Translations under genes and position numbers: made by a program
Part shown: positions 18,635 through 27,001 of the stretch, piece after piece
How the letters are laid out: each line of letters begins with the position of its first letter
How positions within the stretch are numbered: the first letter of the stretch is position 1
Source of the DNA: Paenibacillus sp. 19GGS1-52
GTDB lineage: Bacteria > Bacillota > Bacilli > Paenibacillales > Paenibacillaceae
NCBI RefSeq assembly: GCF_022369515.1
Contig: NZ_CP059724.1
Span: 4,092,001-4,156,000, forward strand
Length of the DNA stretch: 64,000 nt
Reading direction: 5' to 3'
The notes under the pieces: model-generated
What the model was told of the DNA's origin: nothing
The model's input: only the letters and a program-made list of their open reading frames with translations
Database searches by the model: none

Positions 18635-19456
18635 TTATTTTGCGGGTGCCTCACCGAACCATTTCTGGAAAAGAGTGTCGTATGTGCCGTCAGCCTTCAT
18701 ATCCGCTAATGCTTTATTCATGGCATCACGCAGCTCCGTATTATCCTTGCGAAGAGCTACACCCGCCATATCCGATTTGATCGCTTCGCCAACCGCTTTA
18801 ATCTCAAAGCCATTCTCATCGACAATCGGCTTCAGGGCATAGAGATTATTAATGGTAGCATCAATACGGCCTGCATCCAGATCCTTCAGTGAGGTAATAA
18901 CATCATCATATGTCTTGATCTCAAATTTACCGACTTTCGGCAGCACTTCAGTACGTAGGTAAGTTTCATCGTTTGTTCCCAGTCCAACCCCAATCGTCTT
19001 GCCCTTAAAGTCTTCCAGCTTCGTGATATCCGTATTGTTGGTGTTGACGATGATCTTGACATTGTTCGTGATGTAAGAATCCGTGAAATCGATTTGCGCC
19101 TTGCGTTCATCCGTTATCGTAACTTGGCTAATAACGATATCGAATTTCTTCGCTTGCAGACTTGGGATCAGCCCGGAGAAATCCTGAGTCGTGAACTCTG
19201 CTTTCACTCCAAGACGTTTGGCAATTTCCTTAGCGATATCAGGATCAAAGCCATCTACTTCTTTCTGTTCATTCAAAAAGGTATACGGCGGATAGGTGCC
19301 CATTGTACCTACCTTGATCACACCTGCTGCTTTGATTTGTTCCAGTTCATTTGTGGCTTTCGTTCCCGCGTCGGAGTTCCCTCCGCAAGCGCTTAGAACC
19401 AGACCGAACACTGCTAGAGCTGTAATTGTAACCACGGCAAATTTACGTTTTATCAT
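18635..19456 (-). CDS. Polar amino acid ABC importer, substrate-binding lipoprotein
   Basis: A 273-residue lipoprotein with a signal peptide and lipobox LVLSACG (Cys about residue 23). The mature part is a family 3 solute-binding domain: GVIKVGTMGTYPPYTF, VDGFDPDIAKEIAKRLGVK, FDIVISQVTITDERK and KTIGVGLGTNDE. It captures the amino acid outside the cell for the downstream permease and ATPase. AAAGGGAG lies upstream of the ATG. It starts 19 bases after the TetR stop, in the same operon. Confidence 0.88.
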   Translation of the reverse strand: MIKRKFAVVTITALAVFGLVLSACGGNSDAGTKATNELEQIKAAGVIKVGTMGTYPPYTFLNEQKEVDGFDPDIAKEIAKRLGVKAEFTTQDFSGLIPSLQAKKFDIVISQVTITDERKAQIDFTDSYITNNVKIIVNTNNTDITKLEDFKGKTIGVGLGTNDETYLRTEVLPKVGKFEIKTYDDVITSLKDLDAGRIDATINNLYALKPIVDENGFEIKAVGEAIKSDMAGVALRKDNTELRDAMNKALADMKADGTYDTLFQKWFGEAPAK

Positions 19457-19475
19457 ATTGTTTCTCTCCCTTTAT

Positions 19476-20108
19476 CTATATTCTTCCCAACAGTCCGTAA
19501 AATTCAAAACTAGCCAATTCACTAGCTAATTGCTGGGCAGACGCCTTCGCAACCTTAGTATGAATTTCTTCGGAGCCAAATAACCAACGCGAGATCAAAC
19601 CGTCAAACATACTCATCAACAAAGCCGCGCGAAGCTCTATCTCTATTCCCTCCGGCAGCATTTTCAGTTCTATCGCTCTTTCGATATTACGGCGAAAAGC
19701 TTGCTCCATCGCATTGCGAGTGTTGGAAATACTGTTCCTTATCGTTTGATCAGCTCCATTCCCCATCAAGAGGATCTCCATAAGATGGCGATTCTCGGCG
19801 GCGAAATCGAACAACCGGTGGAACAGCGCTTCTGAAGCTTGAACCATGTCCGCTATATCTCCGGGATCTTGACGGTAGCCTTGAGCGATAGCTTGCAGCA
19901 GTTGTTCCTTGCCCGTTTCTATAATCTCCAATGCAATGGATTCCTTACTCTTAAAATGCCAGTAAAAGGTCCCTTGGGCTACGCCCGCTTCCTGAACGAT
20001 GTCAGATATTTTCGTCTGATGGTATCCGTTCCGGGCAAATTTCTTTAGGGCAATCTGCATCAACTGCGATTTGCGATCTATGTTTCCGTTGGTTTCATCT
20101 ATAGGCAA
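19476..20108 (-). CDS. TetR/AcrR-family regulator
   Basis: A 210-residue regulator. The N-terminal helix-turn-helix runs from about residue 14 to 60, with ALKKFARNGYHQTKISDIV and AGVAQGTFYWHFKSKESI; the rest is a helical ligand domain. The start is TTG at 20108 with GGGGGAG nine bases upstream. It is the first gene of an operon with an amino-acid importer and OsmC protein. An imperfect palindrome (20125-20140) just upstream overlaps the expected leader, which suggests autorepression and control of the whole operon. The ligand is unknown. Confidence 0.85.
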   Translation of the reverse strand: MPIDETNGNIDRKSQLMQIALKKFARNGYHQTKISDIVQEAGVAQGTFYWHFKSKESIALEIIETGKEQLLQAIAQGYRQDPGDIADMVQASEALFHRLFDFAAENRHLMEILLMGNGADQTIRNSISNTRNAMEQAFRRNIERAIELKMLPEGIEIELRAALLMSMFDGLISRWLFGSEEIHTKVAKASAQQLASELASFEFYGLLGRI

Positions 20109-20124
20109 TCCATATCACTCCCCC

Positions 20125-20140
20125 GATTGATCGATCAGTC
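20125..20140. promoter_or_regulatory. Probable TetR operator
   Basis: GATTGATCGATCAGTC is a 16-base palindrome with one mismatched pair around a perfect TGATCGATCA core. It lies 17-32 bases upstream of the TetR start, a common place for autorepression by this family. Confidence 0.6.
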
Positions 20141-20321
20141 AGTTGTGTTTTTTTAAATCCTATAGGATAACTGTGTAATTGTCAATGGATTCTTGAATAA
20201 TTCGTACTTTTGTCAGCTACACGACATTTTTTGCCTCTATCTTGTGCTAATATACATATATCACATAAGTTTACTATGATTAAACGCAGCAGAGACTCTA
20301 CCTATAAGAGGTGACCTACGG

Positions 20322-20987
20322 ATGGATTCAATCCATGATTCAAGCGATTTTTTAGATAAGAATGGGACTAAAGAGGTCATTCTCCGTGCCTTTCACGAAT
20401 ATGGAACTCCAAAAGCCTATAAAAAGAATGAATTCATCTTTTTAGAGAATGATCCAGCTAATGCCGTCTTTTATGTAGACACAGGCTTAGTAAAGATTTC
20501 ACAATCCTCACAGGAAGGTCAAGGCATCACCCTCTTTCTTCGTTATGCTGGTGAGATCTTTGGAAATGCAGAACTGTTGGCGAATCTCCAACGCAAACGT
20601 TATGCCAAGTGTTTGGTCGATTGTCAGATCATCACTTTAGAAGGGCGTATATTCCTGGAATTAGCCAAAAGCAACGCTGAGTTCGCTTATTCCTTAGCTG
20701 TTATCGGAGCGCATCGACTGCTGCAGACGCAAAATGTGGTTGAGACATTGATCAGTCGGCCTGTAGCCTGGAGACTAGCTTGGTTCCTGTTCCAAATGGG
20801 CACACAGAAGGACGAGCAAATCGAACTGCAATTGCAGCTAAGTCATGAGGAGATCTCTTATGTGATTGGCTGCAGCAGACAGACGGTCACTGAAACTTTG
20901 AATAAATGGCGTGAGAAAGCACTCATTGACTACAACAATAAGAAAATTATCATTTATCATCCAAGTCGCTTTTTCACAGATATTTAA
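20322..20987 (+). CDS. Crp/Fnr-family regulator of the SsuABC-like operon
   Basis: A 221-residue regulator with an N-terminal cyclic-nucleotide-binding-like domain (FIFLENDPANAVFYVDTG, GEIFGNAELL) and a C-terminal winged helix (LSHEEISYVIGCSRQTVTETLNKWREKALI). It lacks the N-terminal cysteine cluster of oxygen-sensing Fnr; its Cys residues are in AKCLVDCQ and IGCSRQ. An AGAGGTGA site precedes the ATG. The importer ATPase starts 30 bases after its stop, so it is probably co-transcribed and controls the operon. The signal is not evident. Confidence 0.85.
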   Translation: MDSIHDSSDFLDKNGTKEVILRAFHEYGTPKAYKKNEFIFLENDPANAVFYVDTGLVKISQSSQEGQGITLFLRYAGEIFGNAELLANLQRKRYAKCLVDCQIITLEGRIFLELAKSNAEFAYSLAVIGAHRLLQTQNVVETLISRPVAWRLAWFLFQMGTQKDEQIELQLQLSHEEISYVIGCSRQTVTETLNKWREKALIDYNNKKIIIYHPSRFFTDI

Positions 20988-21017
20988 AGAGGCGCTCTTA
21001 GGCAGGAAGGTGAGCAT

Positions 21018-21806
21018 ATGATCGAAATCAACAAGGTCAGCAAAGCATTCAAGCAGCGAAAAGGAGAAAACTACACCGTACTGGATCAGGTATCCTTCAA
21101 AGTGGAACGTGGGGAATTTGTGTCATTGGTTGGCCCCTCCGGCTGTGGCAAATCAACTTTATTAAACCTGATCGCCGGGTTTGAGACGCAGTACGAGGGT
21201 TCGATTACTGTGAACGGGCAGAGCATTACATCTCCGGGTCCTGACCGGGTTGTCGTCTTTCAAGAGCATGGATTATTCCCTTGGTTAACTGTACTGGACA
21301 ATGTTGCCTTTGGATTAAAGCAGCGAGGTTTATCCAAAAAAGACCGTTACGAGCTGGCCTATGAGCAGATTAAAGCCGTGCATTTAAGCAAGTTTGTGGA
21401 ACGGTATCCACATGAACTGTCCGGTGGGATGAAGCAAAGGGTAGCCATCGCCAGAGCGCTGGTCATGGACCCGGAGATTTTATTAATGGATGAGCCCTTT
21501 GCAGCACTGGATGAGCAGACCCGTTATATTTTGCAAAAAGATCTGGAGGAAATCTGGCAGAAAACGCGAAAAACCATTTTGTTTATCACCCACAATATTC
21601 GCGAGGCTATTCTACTGTCTGAACGTGTGCTGGTCATGTCCACTCAGCCGGGTCGGATTAAACAGGAGTTCGCCGTTCAGGCCGCCCGCCCGCATGCGCT
21701 TGATGATCCCTTGATCCATTCTCTCGAAACTAAAATCTTGGCAGTTCTGACAGATGAACTGGATAAAGTCGTCCAGGGGGAGATCGATCATGAATACAGC
21801 ATTTAG
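21018..21806 (+). CDS. Sulfonate/nitrate/taurine-type ABC importer, ATP-binding protein
   Basis: A 262-residue ATPase of the SsuB/TauB family. Walker A is LVGPSGCGKST, the Q-loop VVFQEHGLFPWLTV is typical of the group, the signature is LSGGMKQRVAIARAL, and Walker B is ILLMDEPFAALDEQTR. AGGAAGGTGAG precedes the ATG. Its last 17 bases overlap the permease gene, so translation is coupled. With the neighbouring permease and binding protein it forms an importer for organosulfur or similar small anions. Confidence 0.88.
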   Translation: MIEINKVSKAFKQRKGENYTVLDQVSFKVERGEFVSLVGPSGCGKSTLLNLIAGFETQYEGSITVNGQSITSPGPDRVVVFQEHGLFPWLTVLDNVAFGLKQRGLSKKDRYELAYEQIKAVHLSKFVERYPHELSGGMKQRVAIARALVMDPEILLMDEPFAALDEQTRYILQKDLEEIWQKTRKTILFITHNIREAILLSERVLVMSTQPGRIKQEFAVQAARPHALDDPLIHSLETKILAVLTDELDKVVQGEIDHEYSI

Positions 21807-22551
21807 AAGGATACTATTTCTAGTTATTCTAGTGATCGCTTGGGAGCTGGGCTATCGAGTTTTTCAATGGGGCTGGAAGTTCCCCTCTCCCATACAGACC
21901 TATCAAGCCTTTTACGATGGATTTTCGCAGGGGAATTTGCTGGAAGCCACTCTTTCCAGTCTGCGCCGCTTGTTGATCTCGTTTGTGCTGGCGATTGGCA
22001 TTGGTACACTGTTGGGTTTCTTGTTTGCCCGTTATCGTTATTTCGATGAAACCTTTGGCTTCTTGGTAGTTGCGCTGCAGACGGTTCCTAGCATTGCCTG
22101 GCTGCCCTTCGCCATCATCTGGTTCGGACTGAACGATACCTCCGTCATTTTCATCACCACCATCGGCGCTACCTGGACCATGTCCATGGCCAGTCGAACT
22201 GGCATTATGAATATCTCCACCATCCATTTACGAGCGGCACAGATGATGGGCACGGGCAGTGGCTTTAAGATGTTTTTTCAGGTAATGCTTCCAGCGGCTT
22301 TCCCACATCTCATCACCGGAGTTCGTGTAGCTTGGGCGTTTGCTTGGCGCGCACTTACTGCTGGTGAGTTGATTGCCAAAGGTCTCGGCTTGGGTCAGAC
22401 CCTACAGGACAGCCGCAGCATAGGCGATACCGCAACGATTCTCTGTGTTGTCATTATCATCGCTGTTATCGGCACCCTGTCAGATCATTTGTGCTTCAAA
22501 AGATTGGAAGATCGCATTATGCTCAAGTATGGCTTTAAATCAGCCAAATGA
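21790..22551 (+). CDS. Sulfonate-type ABC importer, permease
   Basis: A 253-residue membrane protein of the SsuC/TauC family. Helices begin near residue 5 (ILFLVILVIAWELGYRVF); the central motif LQTVPSIAWLPFAIIWFG and the coupling loop RAAQMMGTGSGFKMFFQVMLPAAFPHLITGV (given here in part as MMGTGSGFKMFFQVMLPAA) fit the family. I chose the ATG at 21790, with AGGGGGAG directly upstream, over one 36 bases earlier. It overlaps the ATPase gene by 17 bases. Confidence 0.86.
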   Translation: MNTAFRRILFLVILVIAWELGYRVFQWGWKFPSPIQTYQAFYDGFSQGNLLEATLSSLRRLLISFVLAIGIGTLLGFLFARYRYFDETFGFLVVALQTVPSIAWLPFAIIWFGLNDTSVIFITTIGATWTMSMASRTGIMNISTIHLRAAQMMGTGSGFKMFFQVMLPAAFPHLITGVRVAWAFAWRALTAGELIAKGLGLGQTLQDSRSIGDTATILCVVIIIAVIGTLSDHLCFKRLEDRIMLKYGFKSAK

Positions 22552-22586
22552 TAATTTTGAATTCATCCACTCAAAGGGGAACTATT

Positions 22587-23612
22587 ATGAAAAAAATATC
22601 GCTCGTCATCGTTTTACTATTCACACTGGTCCTTTCAGCTTGCGGAAATAACGGGGGGAACGCTTCAACAACAGAAAGTCTAACGGTTAACATTGGACTG
22701 TTGAAAAATGTGACCCATGCTCCGGGCTTTATCGCCTTGCAGAAAGGCTATTTCCAAGATGCCTTCGGGGCTAATGTGAAGATTGAAGTCACGGCCTTTG
22801 ACAACGGCTCAGACTTCTCCACCGCCATCGCAACCAATCAGATTGATCTAGGTTTTGTGGGTCCAGGACCTGCAATCAACCAATTTCTAAAGAGCGAGAA
22901 CTTTCGCATCATTTCCGGTTCAAATAACGGGGGTGCGGTCTTAATTGCCCGTAAAGATGCAGGCATCCATTCGGTGCAGGACTTGGTTGGCAAAACAGTA
23001 GCTATTCCCACCAAAGGCAGCACGAACGAAATCTCGCTGCGTTTGCTTTTACAGCAGGAAGGCTTGAAGGTATCAACAGATACATCCGGCGTACAGATTA
23101 TCACTCGTGCTCCCGCAGATACATTGGTCGCCATGCGTCAAAAAGAAGTCGATGCCACCTTAATTCCAGAGCCTTGGGGAATGCAGATGGTTGAGGAAGG
23201 CACTGGCGAGGTCTTGGTCGATTGGGATAAAATCCCGCCGAATGACGGCAATTATCCATTAACCCTGCTGGTAGCCAGCGATAAATTCCTGAAAGCACAT
23301 CGTGATCTAGCCAAACAAGCGATTCAGGCCAATCTGGACGGAATTGACTTTATTAAGACACACCCCACAGAAGCCTATGAATTAATCAGTGCAGAGCTCA
23401 AAGAGCTTAGTGGTAAAGGGATGGATGTCAAATTGATTAAAGGGGCCATAGAGCATTTGAATCTAACGGATGAGGTTGATCTGGAGGTCATCAAGACCAT
23501 GGCTAAGGTGTCTTTTGACGCTGGATATATCAAGGATATTAAAGAAAATGAGCTGGATTTAAGCAAGTTTATCGATTTGTCACTATTAGATGAAGTGAAA
23601 CAGAACAAATAA
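22587..23612 (+). CDS. Sulfonate-type ABC importer, substrate-binding lipoprotein
   Basis: A 341-residue lipoprotein with signal peptide and lipobox LVLSACG (Cys about residue 16). The mature protein is an SsuA/NMT1-type binding domain: VNIGLLKNVTHAPGFIALQKG, in which HAPG is typical, AIATNQIDLGFVGPGPAI, IARKDAGIHSVQDLVGKTVA, and MRQKEVDATLIPEPWG. The ATG at 22587 is preceded by AAAGGGGA; the upstream ATG at 22548 lacks a good site. It starts 35 bases after the permease stop, and the hydrolase gene follows after 14 bases. Confidence 0.86.
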   Translation: MKKISLVIVLLFTLVLSACGNNGGNASTTESLTVNIGLLKNVTHAPGFIALQKGYFQDAFGANVKIEVTAFDNGSDFSTAIATNQIDLGFVGPGPAINQFLKSENFRIISGSNNGGAVLIARKDAGIHSVQDLVGKTVAIPTKGSTNEISLRLLLQQEGLKVSTDTSGVQIITRAPADTLVAMRQKEVDATLIPEPWGMQMVEEGTGEVLVDWDKIPPNDGNYPLTLLVASDKFLKAHRDLAKQAIQANLDGIDFIKTHPTEAYELISAELKELSGKGMDVKLIKGAIEHLNLTDEVDLEVIKTMAKVSFDAGYIKDIKENELDLSKFIDLSLLDEVKQNK

Positions 23613-23626
23613 AGGGGTCTTCATAC

Positions 23627-24544
23627 ATGCAAATACAAGATCAGCACAAACAACTACCTGACTTCCATGAGCATTTAAAGGTTATTCTATTAGGTACGGG
23701 TACTCCACGGGCTTTCCAGGGTCGAGCCAAAGCGGGCGTTGTCGTTCTAGCGGGAGACAAAACCTTCTTGGTAGACTGCGGTGGCGCTACCGTAGATCAG
23801 TTAATTAAGGCAGGCGTCATGCCGCAGCGAATCTCAGATGTCCTGTTCACCCACCATCACAGCGATCATAACTCAGGATTCTTCGACGTATTCATCTCCA
23901 GCTGGCGCACTCATGTCAATGCCAATCAGGTATTTCAGGGGCGTTCAAAGCCAATGAATGTTTATGGACCTACCACTACCCAAGAAATTATCGGTAAAAT
24001 GCGGTTGGCCTTCGATTTCGATGTTAATCTGCGAATCAACTATAACCTCTCTGCTGACGAAGGAGCTAATATCAACTATATTGAAAGCAATGAAGGCGTT
24101 ATTTATGAGCACGAAGGTATCAAGATCACAGCCTTTGAAGTCGATCACAAACCCGTCTACCCTGCGATCGCTTATAAGTTTGAGTACAACGGGAAAGCGG
24201 TGGTCATTTCTGGTGATACCATTCCCGTAGATAACATGGTTAAATACAGCGAGGGAATCGATCTTCTAGTCCATGAATCCTACAACAAAATATGGCTGGA
24301 TGCCTTGATTGAGAAATTCCCGGATCAAGCCACTTCCCTCGCCAACCCTGCCAAATATCACTCTACTACACTAGAAGTAGCTGAAATGGCCCAACAAGCT
24401 GGGGTAAAACATCTGGTGCTCACCCATCACATCCCCGCACCAGCAGAAACGGTAGAAGCGGAAGCTGAGTATAGTCAAGGCATGCAGGAAATTTATAAAG
24501 GTCCCATCACTATGGGCCGTGATTTGATGGAGTTTGAGTTGTGA
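23627..24544 (+). CDS. Metallo-beta-lactamase-fold hydrolase (AtsA/RNase Z-like)
   Basis: A 305-residue cytosolic enzyme of the metallo-beta-lactamase superfamily. The metal motif FTHHHSDHNSG is near residue 82, further ligands are Asp in VISGDTIP and His in LVLTHHIP, and the N-terminal VILLGTGTPR is typical of the RNase Z/arylsulfatase-like branch. MBL-fold arylsulfatases such as AtsA of Pseudoalteromonas belong to this branch. As last gene of a Crp-SsuABC operon, a sulfate-ester hydrolase is a fitting role, but phosphodiesterase, lactonase or RNase activity cannot be excluded. AAAGGGG lies upstream of the ATG; a terminator follows. Confidence 0.8.
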   Translation: MQIQDQHKQLPDFHEHLKVILLGTGTPRAFQGRAKAGVVVLAGDKTFLVDCGGATVDQLIKAGVMPQRISDVLFTHHHSDHNSGFFDVFISSWRTHVNANQVFQGRSKPMNVYGPTTTQEIIGKMRLAFDFDVNLRINYNLSADEGANINYIESNEGVIYEHEGIKITAFEVDHKPVYPAIAYKFEYNGKAVVISGDTIPVDNMVKYSEGIDLLVHESYNKIWLDALIEKFPDQATSLANPAKYHSTTLEVAEMAQQAGVKHLVLTHHIPAPAETVEAEAEYSQGMQEIYKGPITMGRDLMEFEL

Positions 24545-24573
24545 GGACACAGTAATAAATGTGAGCACTTTTT

Positions 24574-24623
24574 AAAAAAGCGACCGCGGGTGTGTTTTCT
24601 GACACTTTCACGGTCCGCTTTTC
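24574..24623 (+). terminator. Terminator after the SsuABC-hydrolase operon
   Basis: A stem of AAAAGCGACCG and CGGTCCGCTTTT with an inner GTGT/ACAC pairing ends in TTTTCC on the plus strand, about 30 bases after the hydrolase stop. It also separates this operon from the accessory island on the other strand. Confidence 0.7.
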
Positions 24624-24721
24624 CTTTATGTCTTAGAATCCCAATATCTAATTTCATCAGTCTTTGACTTATGTCTTCTAATACTTCCTTACCTAGTGTT
24701 GTAACTACAATAAAGTGAAGC

Positions 24722-25144
24722 TCATATCTGTTTAATAATACTTATAAATTTAATAGGTGTATCATCATCCCACTTCTGAGTATGCACAATTATTCCTTTG
24801 AAATCAGGAAACTCAATCCCACAATCGTTATCGCCATTAATAAATTCATAAGATATAGGGTCCTTGATCTCAGAAAGTATAGTTCCTATTCTTATTGAGT
24901 TTAAAAATGAACCCTTGTATTGATCAAAGACAGTTATTTGAACAATTTCTTTTGTTTTATAGTCGAAAAAAAACTTAATTGAATCCGCCTCAATAGAATG
25001 GGATTTACTTTCCCAATCACTTATATTAACAAAGTACTTAAACGTAGCCTCATGTATTACCTGATCCATAGTCCATCCCAGCTTAAATTTCCCAACGCTT
25101 GTGCCAGGTATGATTTTTCCACTTAAATAAGAATCATCAGACAT
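24722..25144 (-). CDS. Hypothetical protein, possible immunity protein
   Basis: A 140-residue protein without signal peptide or membrane segment. I do not recognise the family. It begins SDDSYLSGKIIPGTSVGKFKLGW, and GKFKLGWTMDQVI resembles a short motif seen in other secretion-island orphans. An excellent AAGGAGG site lies seven bases before the ATG. Composition is AT-rich like the rest of the island, and it sits after toxin-tip and immunity genes on the same strand. An immunity role is inferred only from that place. Confidence 0.6.
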   Translation of the reverse strand: MSDDSYLSGKIIPGTSVGKFKLGWTMDQVIHEATFKYFVNISDWESKSHSIEADSIKFFFDYKTKEIVQITVFDQYKGSFLNSIRIGTILSEIKDPISYEFINGDNDCGIEFPDFKGIIVHTQKWDDDTPIKFISIIKQI

Positions 25145-25362
25145 AAATGTTCCTCCTTCAAATGAATGTCATATTGTGCACGCTTCATAACGTTCCCCTC
25201 CAGGAAGTCATCCTCAATATCGAAGATGCCTATTATACTTTTCAATCATTACTGTATGTACAAACGAAATGACTAAATCTTTATACGGCTATTATATGAG
25301 TAATATGTGTTATTGATTGAATAAAGCTTTCATTCGTTATGAAACAACCGCAATCCATTAGG

Positions 25363-25527
25363 CTAATAAATATACAAGTCAATATAAAACTCCGATTTAA
25401 TTTCATTAGCAAATTCAATAAATTTGCGGTCAAAGTACATTGAAGGCTTTTCATTGTTTTTTACATTAATAATTATTGTAAATAAAAAATCTGAATTATC
25501 TATATTTCTAATTTCTTTTGAATTGGT
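25363..25527 (-). pseudogene. C-terminal remnant of an immunity-like gene (DUF4279-like)
   Basis: A 54-codon open stretch without start codon ends in TAG. It reads SKEIRNIDNSDFLFTIII, then NEKPSMYFDRKFIEFANEI and a final FYIDLYIY. The pattern PSMYF..KFIEFA...FYIDLYIY resembles the end of DUF4279-type immunity proteins as I remember them. The upstream continuation is broken by a frame change and stops. Very AT-rich. Treat the family label as tentative. Confidence 0.4.
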
Positions 25528-25572
25528 TTATGCCTTTTCTTAATTTGTATAATTTCGTAATCTTTGAATATA

Positions 25573-26055
25573 TTAATTTTTTTTAAATACCCATTGATTT
25601 CTGGAAAACTGTTCTTCAATCATATTATTGTATTTTTCCTCTGTTAAAACTTCAACTCCCTTTTCCAGGAAATTTTTCAATCTGTTATCAAGTAATTCTT
25701 GAAAATCTCCTTGTCTGATTTCTGTAGCCATTAATTCAATGGATTCTGGAGCTTCAACAATACTGAGTTTGAATTTACAAGAATCCATCTCTTTGTCTTT
25801 TGTCAATACAACACAATTTATAACAAAGCTTTCGTGAATTGCTCTTGCTTCCATTTTACTTTTTGGTCGAAACCATAAGCGATTAGTATTATCTTTAAAT
25901 GTTTCAATCCCCTCAACAAATGGTTCTGGATAATTATATCCATATTCAAAAAATAAGAACTCGCCAACTTCTGGAAAACTAAAAACTAGATCCAACAAAA
26001 AATCTAAATCATCCTCATTGTCTTGAAAAATATTTCCCAAATAATAAACTGACAT
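25573..26055 (-). CDS. Putative immunity protein, paralogue of the one at 28204-28632
   Basis: A 160-residue soluble protein of unknown family. It shares many positions along its whole length with the protein at 28204-28632: the start MSVYY, DFLLD, FEYGYNY, NRLWF.PK.K.EA, INCVVL.KDK, SCKF.L, ESIELM.TE, GDFQELL, RLK.FLE.GV. It has about 15 extra C-terminal residues. I chose the ATG at 26055, with GGGGGA upstream, matching the paralogue's start; an ATG at 26073 would add six residues. Remnants of a matching toxin tip lie directly upstream (26060-26209), so this is the second copy of a toxin/immunity pair. The immunity role is inferred from context. Confidence 0.7.
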   Translation of the reverse strand: MSVYYLGNIFQDNEDDLDFLLDLVFSFPEVGEFLFFEYGYNYPEPFVEGIETFKDNTNRLWFRPKSKMEARAIHESFVINCVVLTKDKEMDSCKFKLSIVEAPESIELMATEIRQGDFQELLDNRLKNFLEKGVEVLTEEKYNNMIEEQFSRNQWVFKKN

Positions 26056-26059
26056 TTTC

Positions 26060-26209
26060 AATCCCCCATCCAATCAATGCTTCATCATTACCATACAAGT
26101 GCAATTTATTGTTTGTATAAGCTTGGTGGTGTTCCCGATAATAATAGTTTCCTTTTATATTTTTAAATGGTTGGCCTATATGGAGTTCCCCAACTATAGT
26201 TCTCTTTTG
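26060..26209 (-). pseudogene. C-terminal remnant of an RHS toxin tip (second copy)
   Basis: About 50 codons without a start read IVGELHIGQPFKNIKG, then YYYREHHQAY and LHLYGNDEA. This matches the end of the toxin at 28644-29699, which has KVGELHVGQTHKGANG, YRDHFHPAY and LHLYGDDEE, in the same order and spacing. The frame then runs on without a stop into the immunity gene start, so the original end is lost. It is followed by a paralogue of the same immunity gene, showing that the pair was duplicated and this copy decayed. Confidence 0.65.
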
Positions 26210-26210
26210 G

Positions 26211-26512
26211 TACGAATGTCACCGATCTGACGATAGGCACCAACAATTTCAGCAAACTTTAGTATTACCAAAACTTGACCATCCATATCTTATAAGGCAT
26301 TCACTTGATCCCAGGTTAGTCTTTTTAGCATTGAATTATAGGTGTAAGAAAACGAAGGTTATTTAGCATATTAAAAGATTCATTCAACATCAGGTATCTC
26401 TTCCAAATAGAAACCTTGAAATGGCATAAACGCATTCCAAGGAGGGAAATATCATTTCCTCGATAACAAATCCTAATGAGGCGCCCTTCACTATCCTGAA
26501 GTTCTGTTTCTT
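26211..26512. other. Decayed coding sequence between immunity genes
   Basis: No intact gene is seen. A 23-codon piece on the minus strand (26380-26448) reads FPPWNAFMPFQGFYLEEIPD and ends in a stop, as if it were the tail of a lost small protein. Other frames are broken by stops. This looks like further debris of toxin or immunity genes. Confidence 0.35.
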
Positions 26513-26989
26513 TTAAAATTGTCCTAATAGTTGTTTTAATTCTTGTTCTAGATTTTCTGTGAATATAATTAGTGACTCTAGCGTTGTACTGAATCTAAAC
26601 CCTCTATCGACATGATGGATTTTCCCACAAGTTCGTGAAGCCTCAAACATCCATACTGTGCATTGTATTTCATTCTCTTCAACCAAATCATAGAACTCTA
26701 GTTCATAAAAAAATTCAAATGTTGAGATTTCTTTTTTTTCAAATTTATTCGTTATTTCCTTTTCGTCAATTAAAGCTCTTAATTTAGAAATCATTAGATT
26801 CACTTCAAATAAATTTAGCTTAGGGTCAACTGTAGGATGCATTTTATAAAATTCATTAAATACATTCACTTCAAAATCAATCGGAATCCAATTGTTAATA
26901 TCATCCTTATATTGCATAATTACTGAGGATCTTTGATGGAAGGATATTTTCAAATAGATATCTCCAGTAATATTTGTAAGTTGAGCCAA
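26513..26989 (-). CDS. Putative immunity protein (WapI-like) for the adjacent decayed toxin
   Basis: A 158-residue soluble protein. The middle section (FFYELEFYDLVEENEIQC) and overall length recall WapI-type immunity proteins, but the match is from memory and weak. The start is TTG at 26989 with a perfect GGAGGA site six bases upstream; the stop codon of the decayed toxin frame lies directly before this site. Such tight order is usual for RHS toxin and immunity genes. The gene itself shows no damage although its toxin does. Confidence 0.6.
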   Translation of the reverse strand: MAQLTNITGDIYLKISFHQRSSVIMQYKDDINNWIPIDFEVNVFNEFYKMHPTVDPKLNLFEVNLMISKLRALIDEKEITNKFEKKEISTFEFFYELEFYDLVEENEIQCTVWMFEASRTCGKIHHVDRGFRFSTTLESLIIFTENLEQELKQLLGQF

Positions 26990-27001
26990 GTTTATTCCTC
27001 C

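Noticed and set aside
20238-20270. CRP-like site TTGTG...TCACA upstream of the Crp/Fnr gene
   Set aside because: The spacing between half-sites does not fit the Crp/Fnr consensus.
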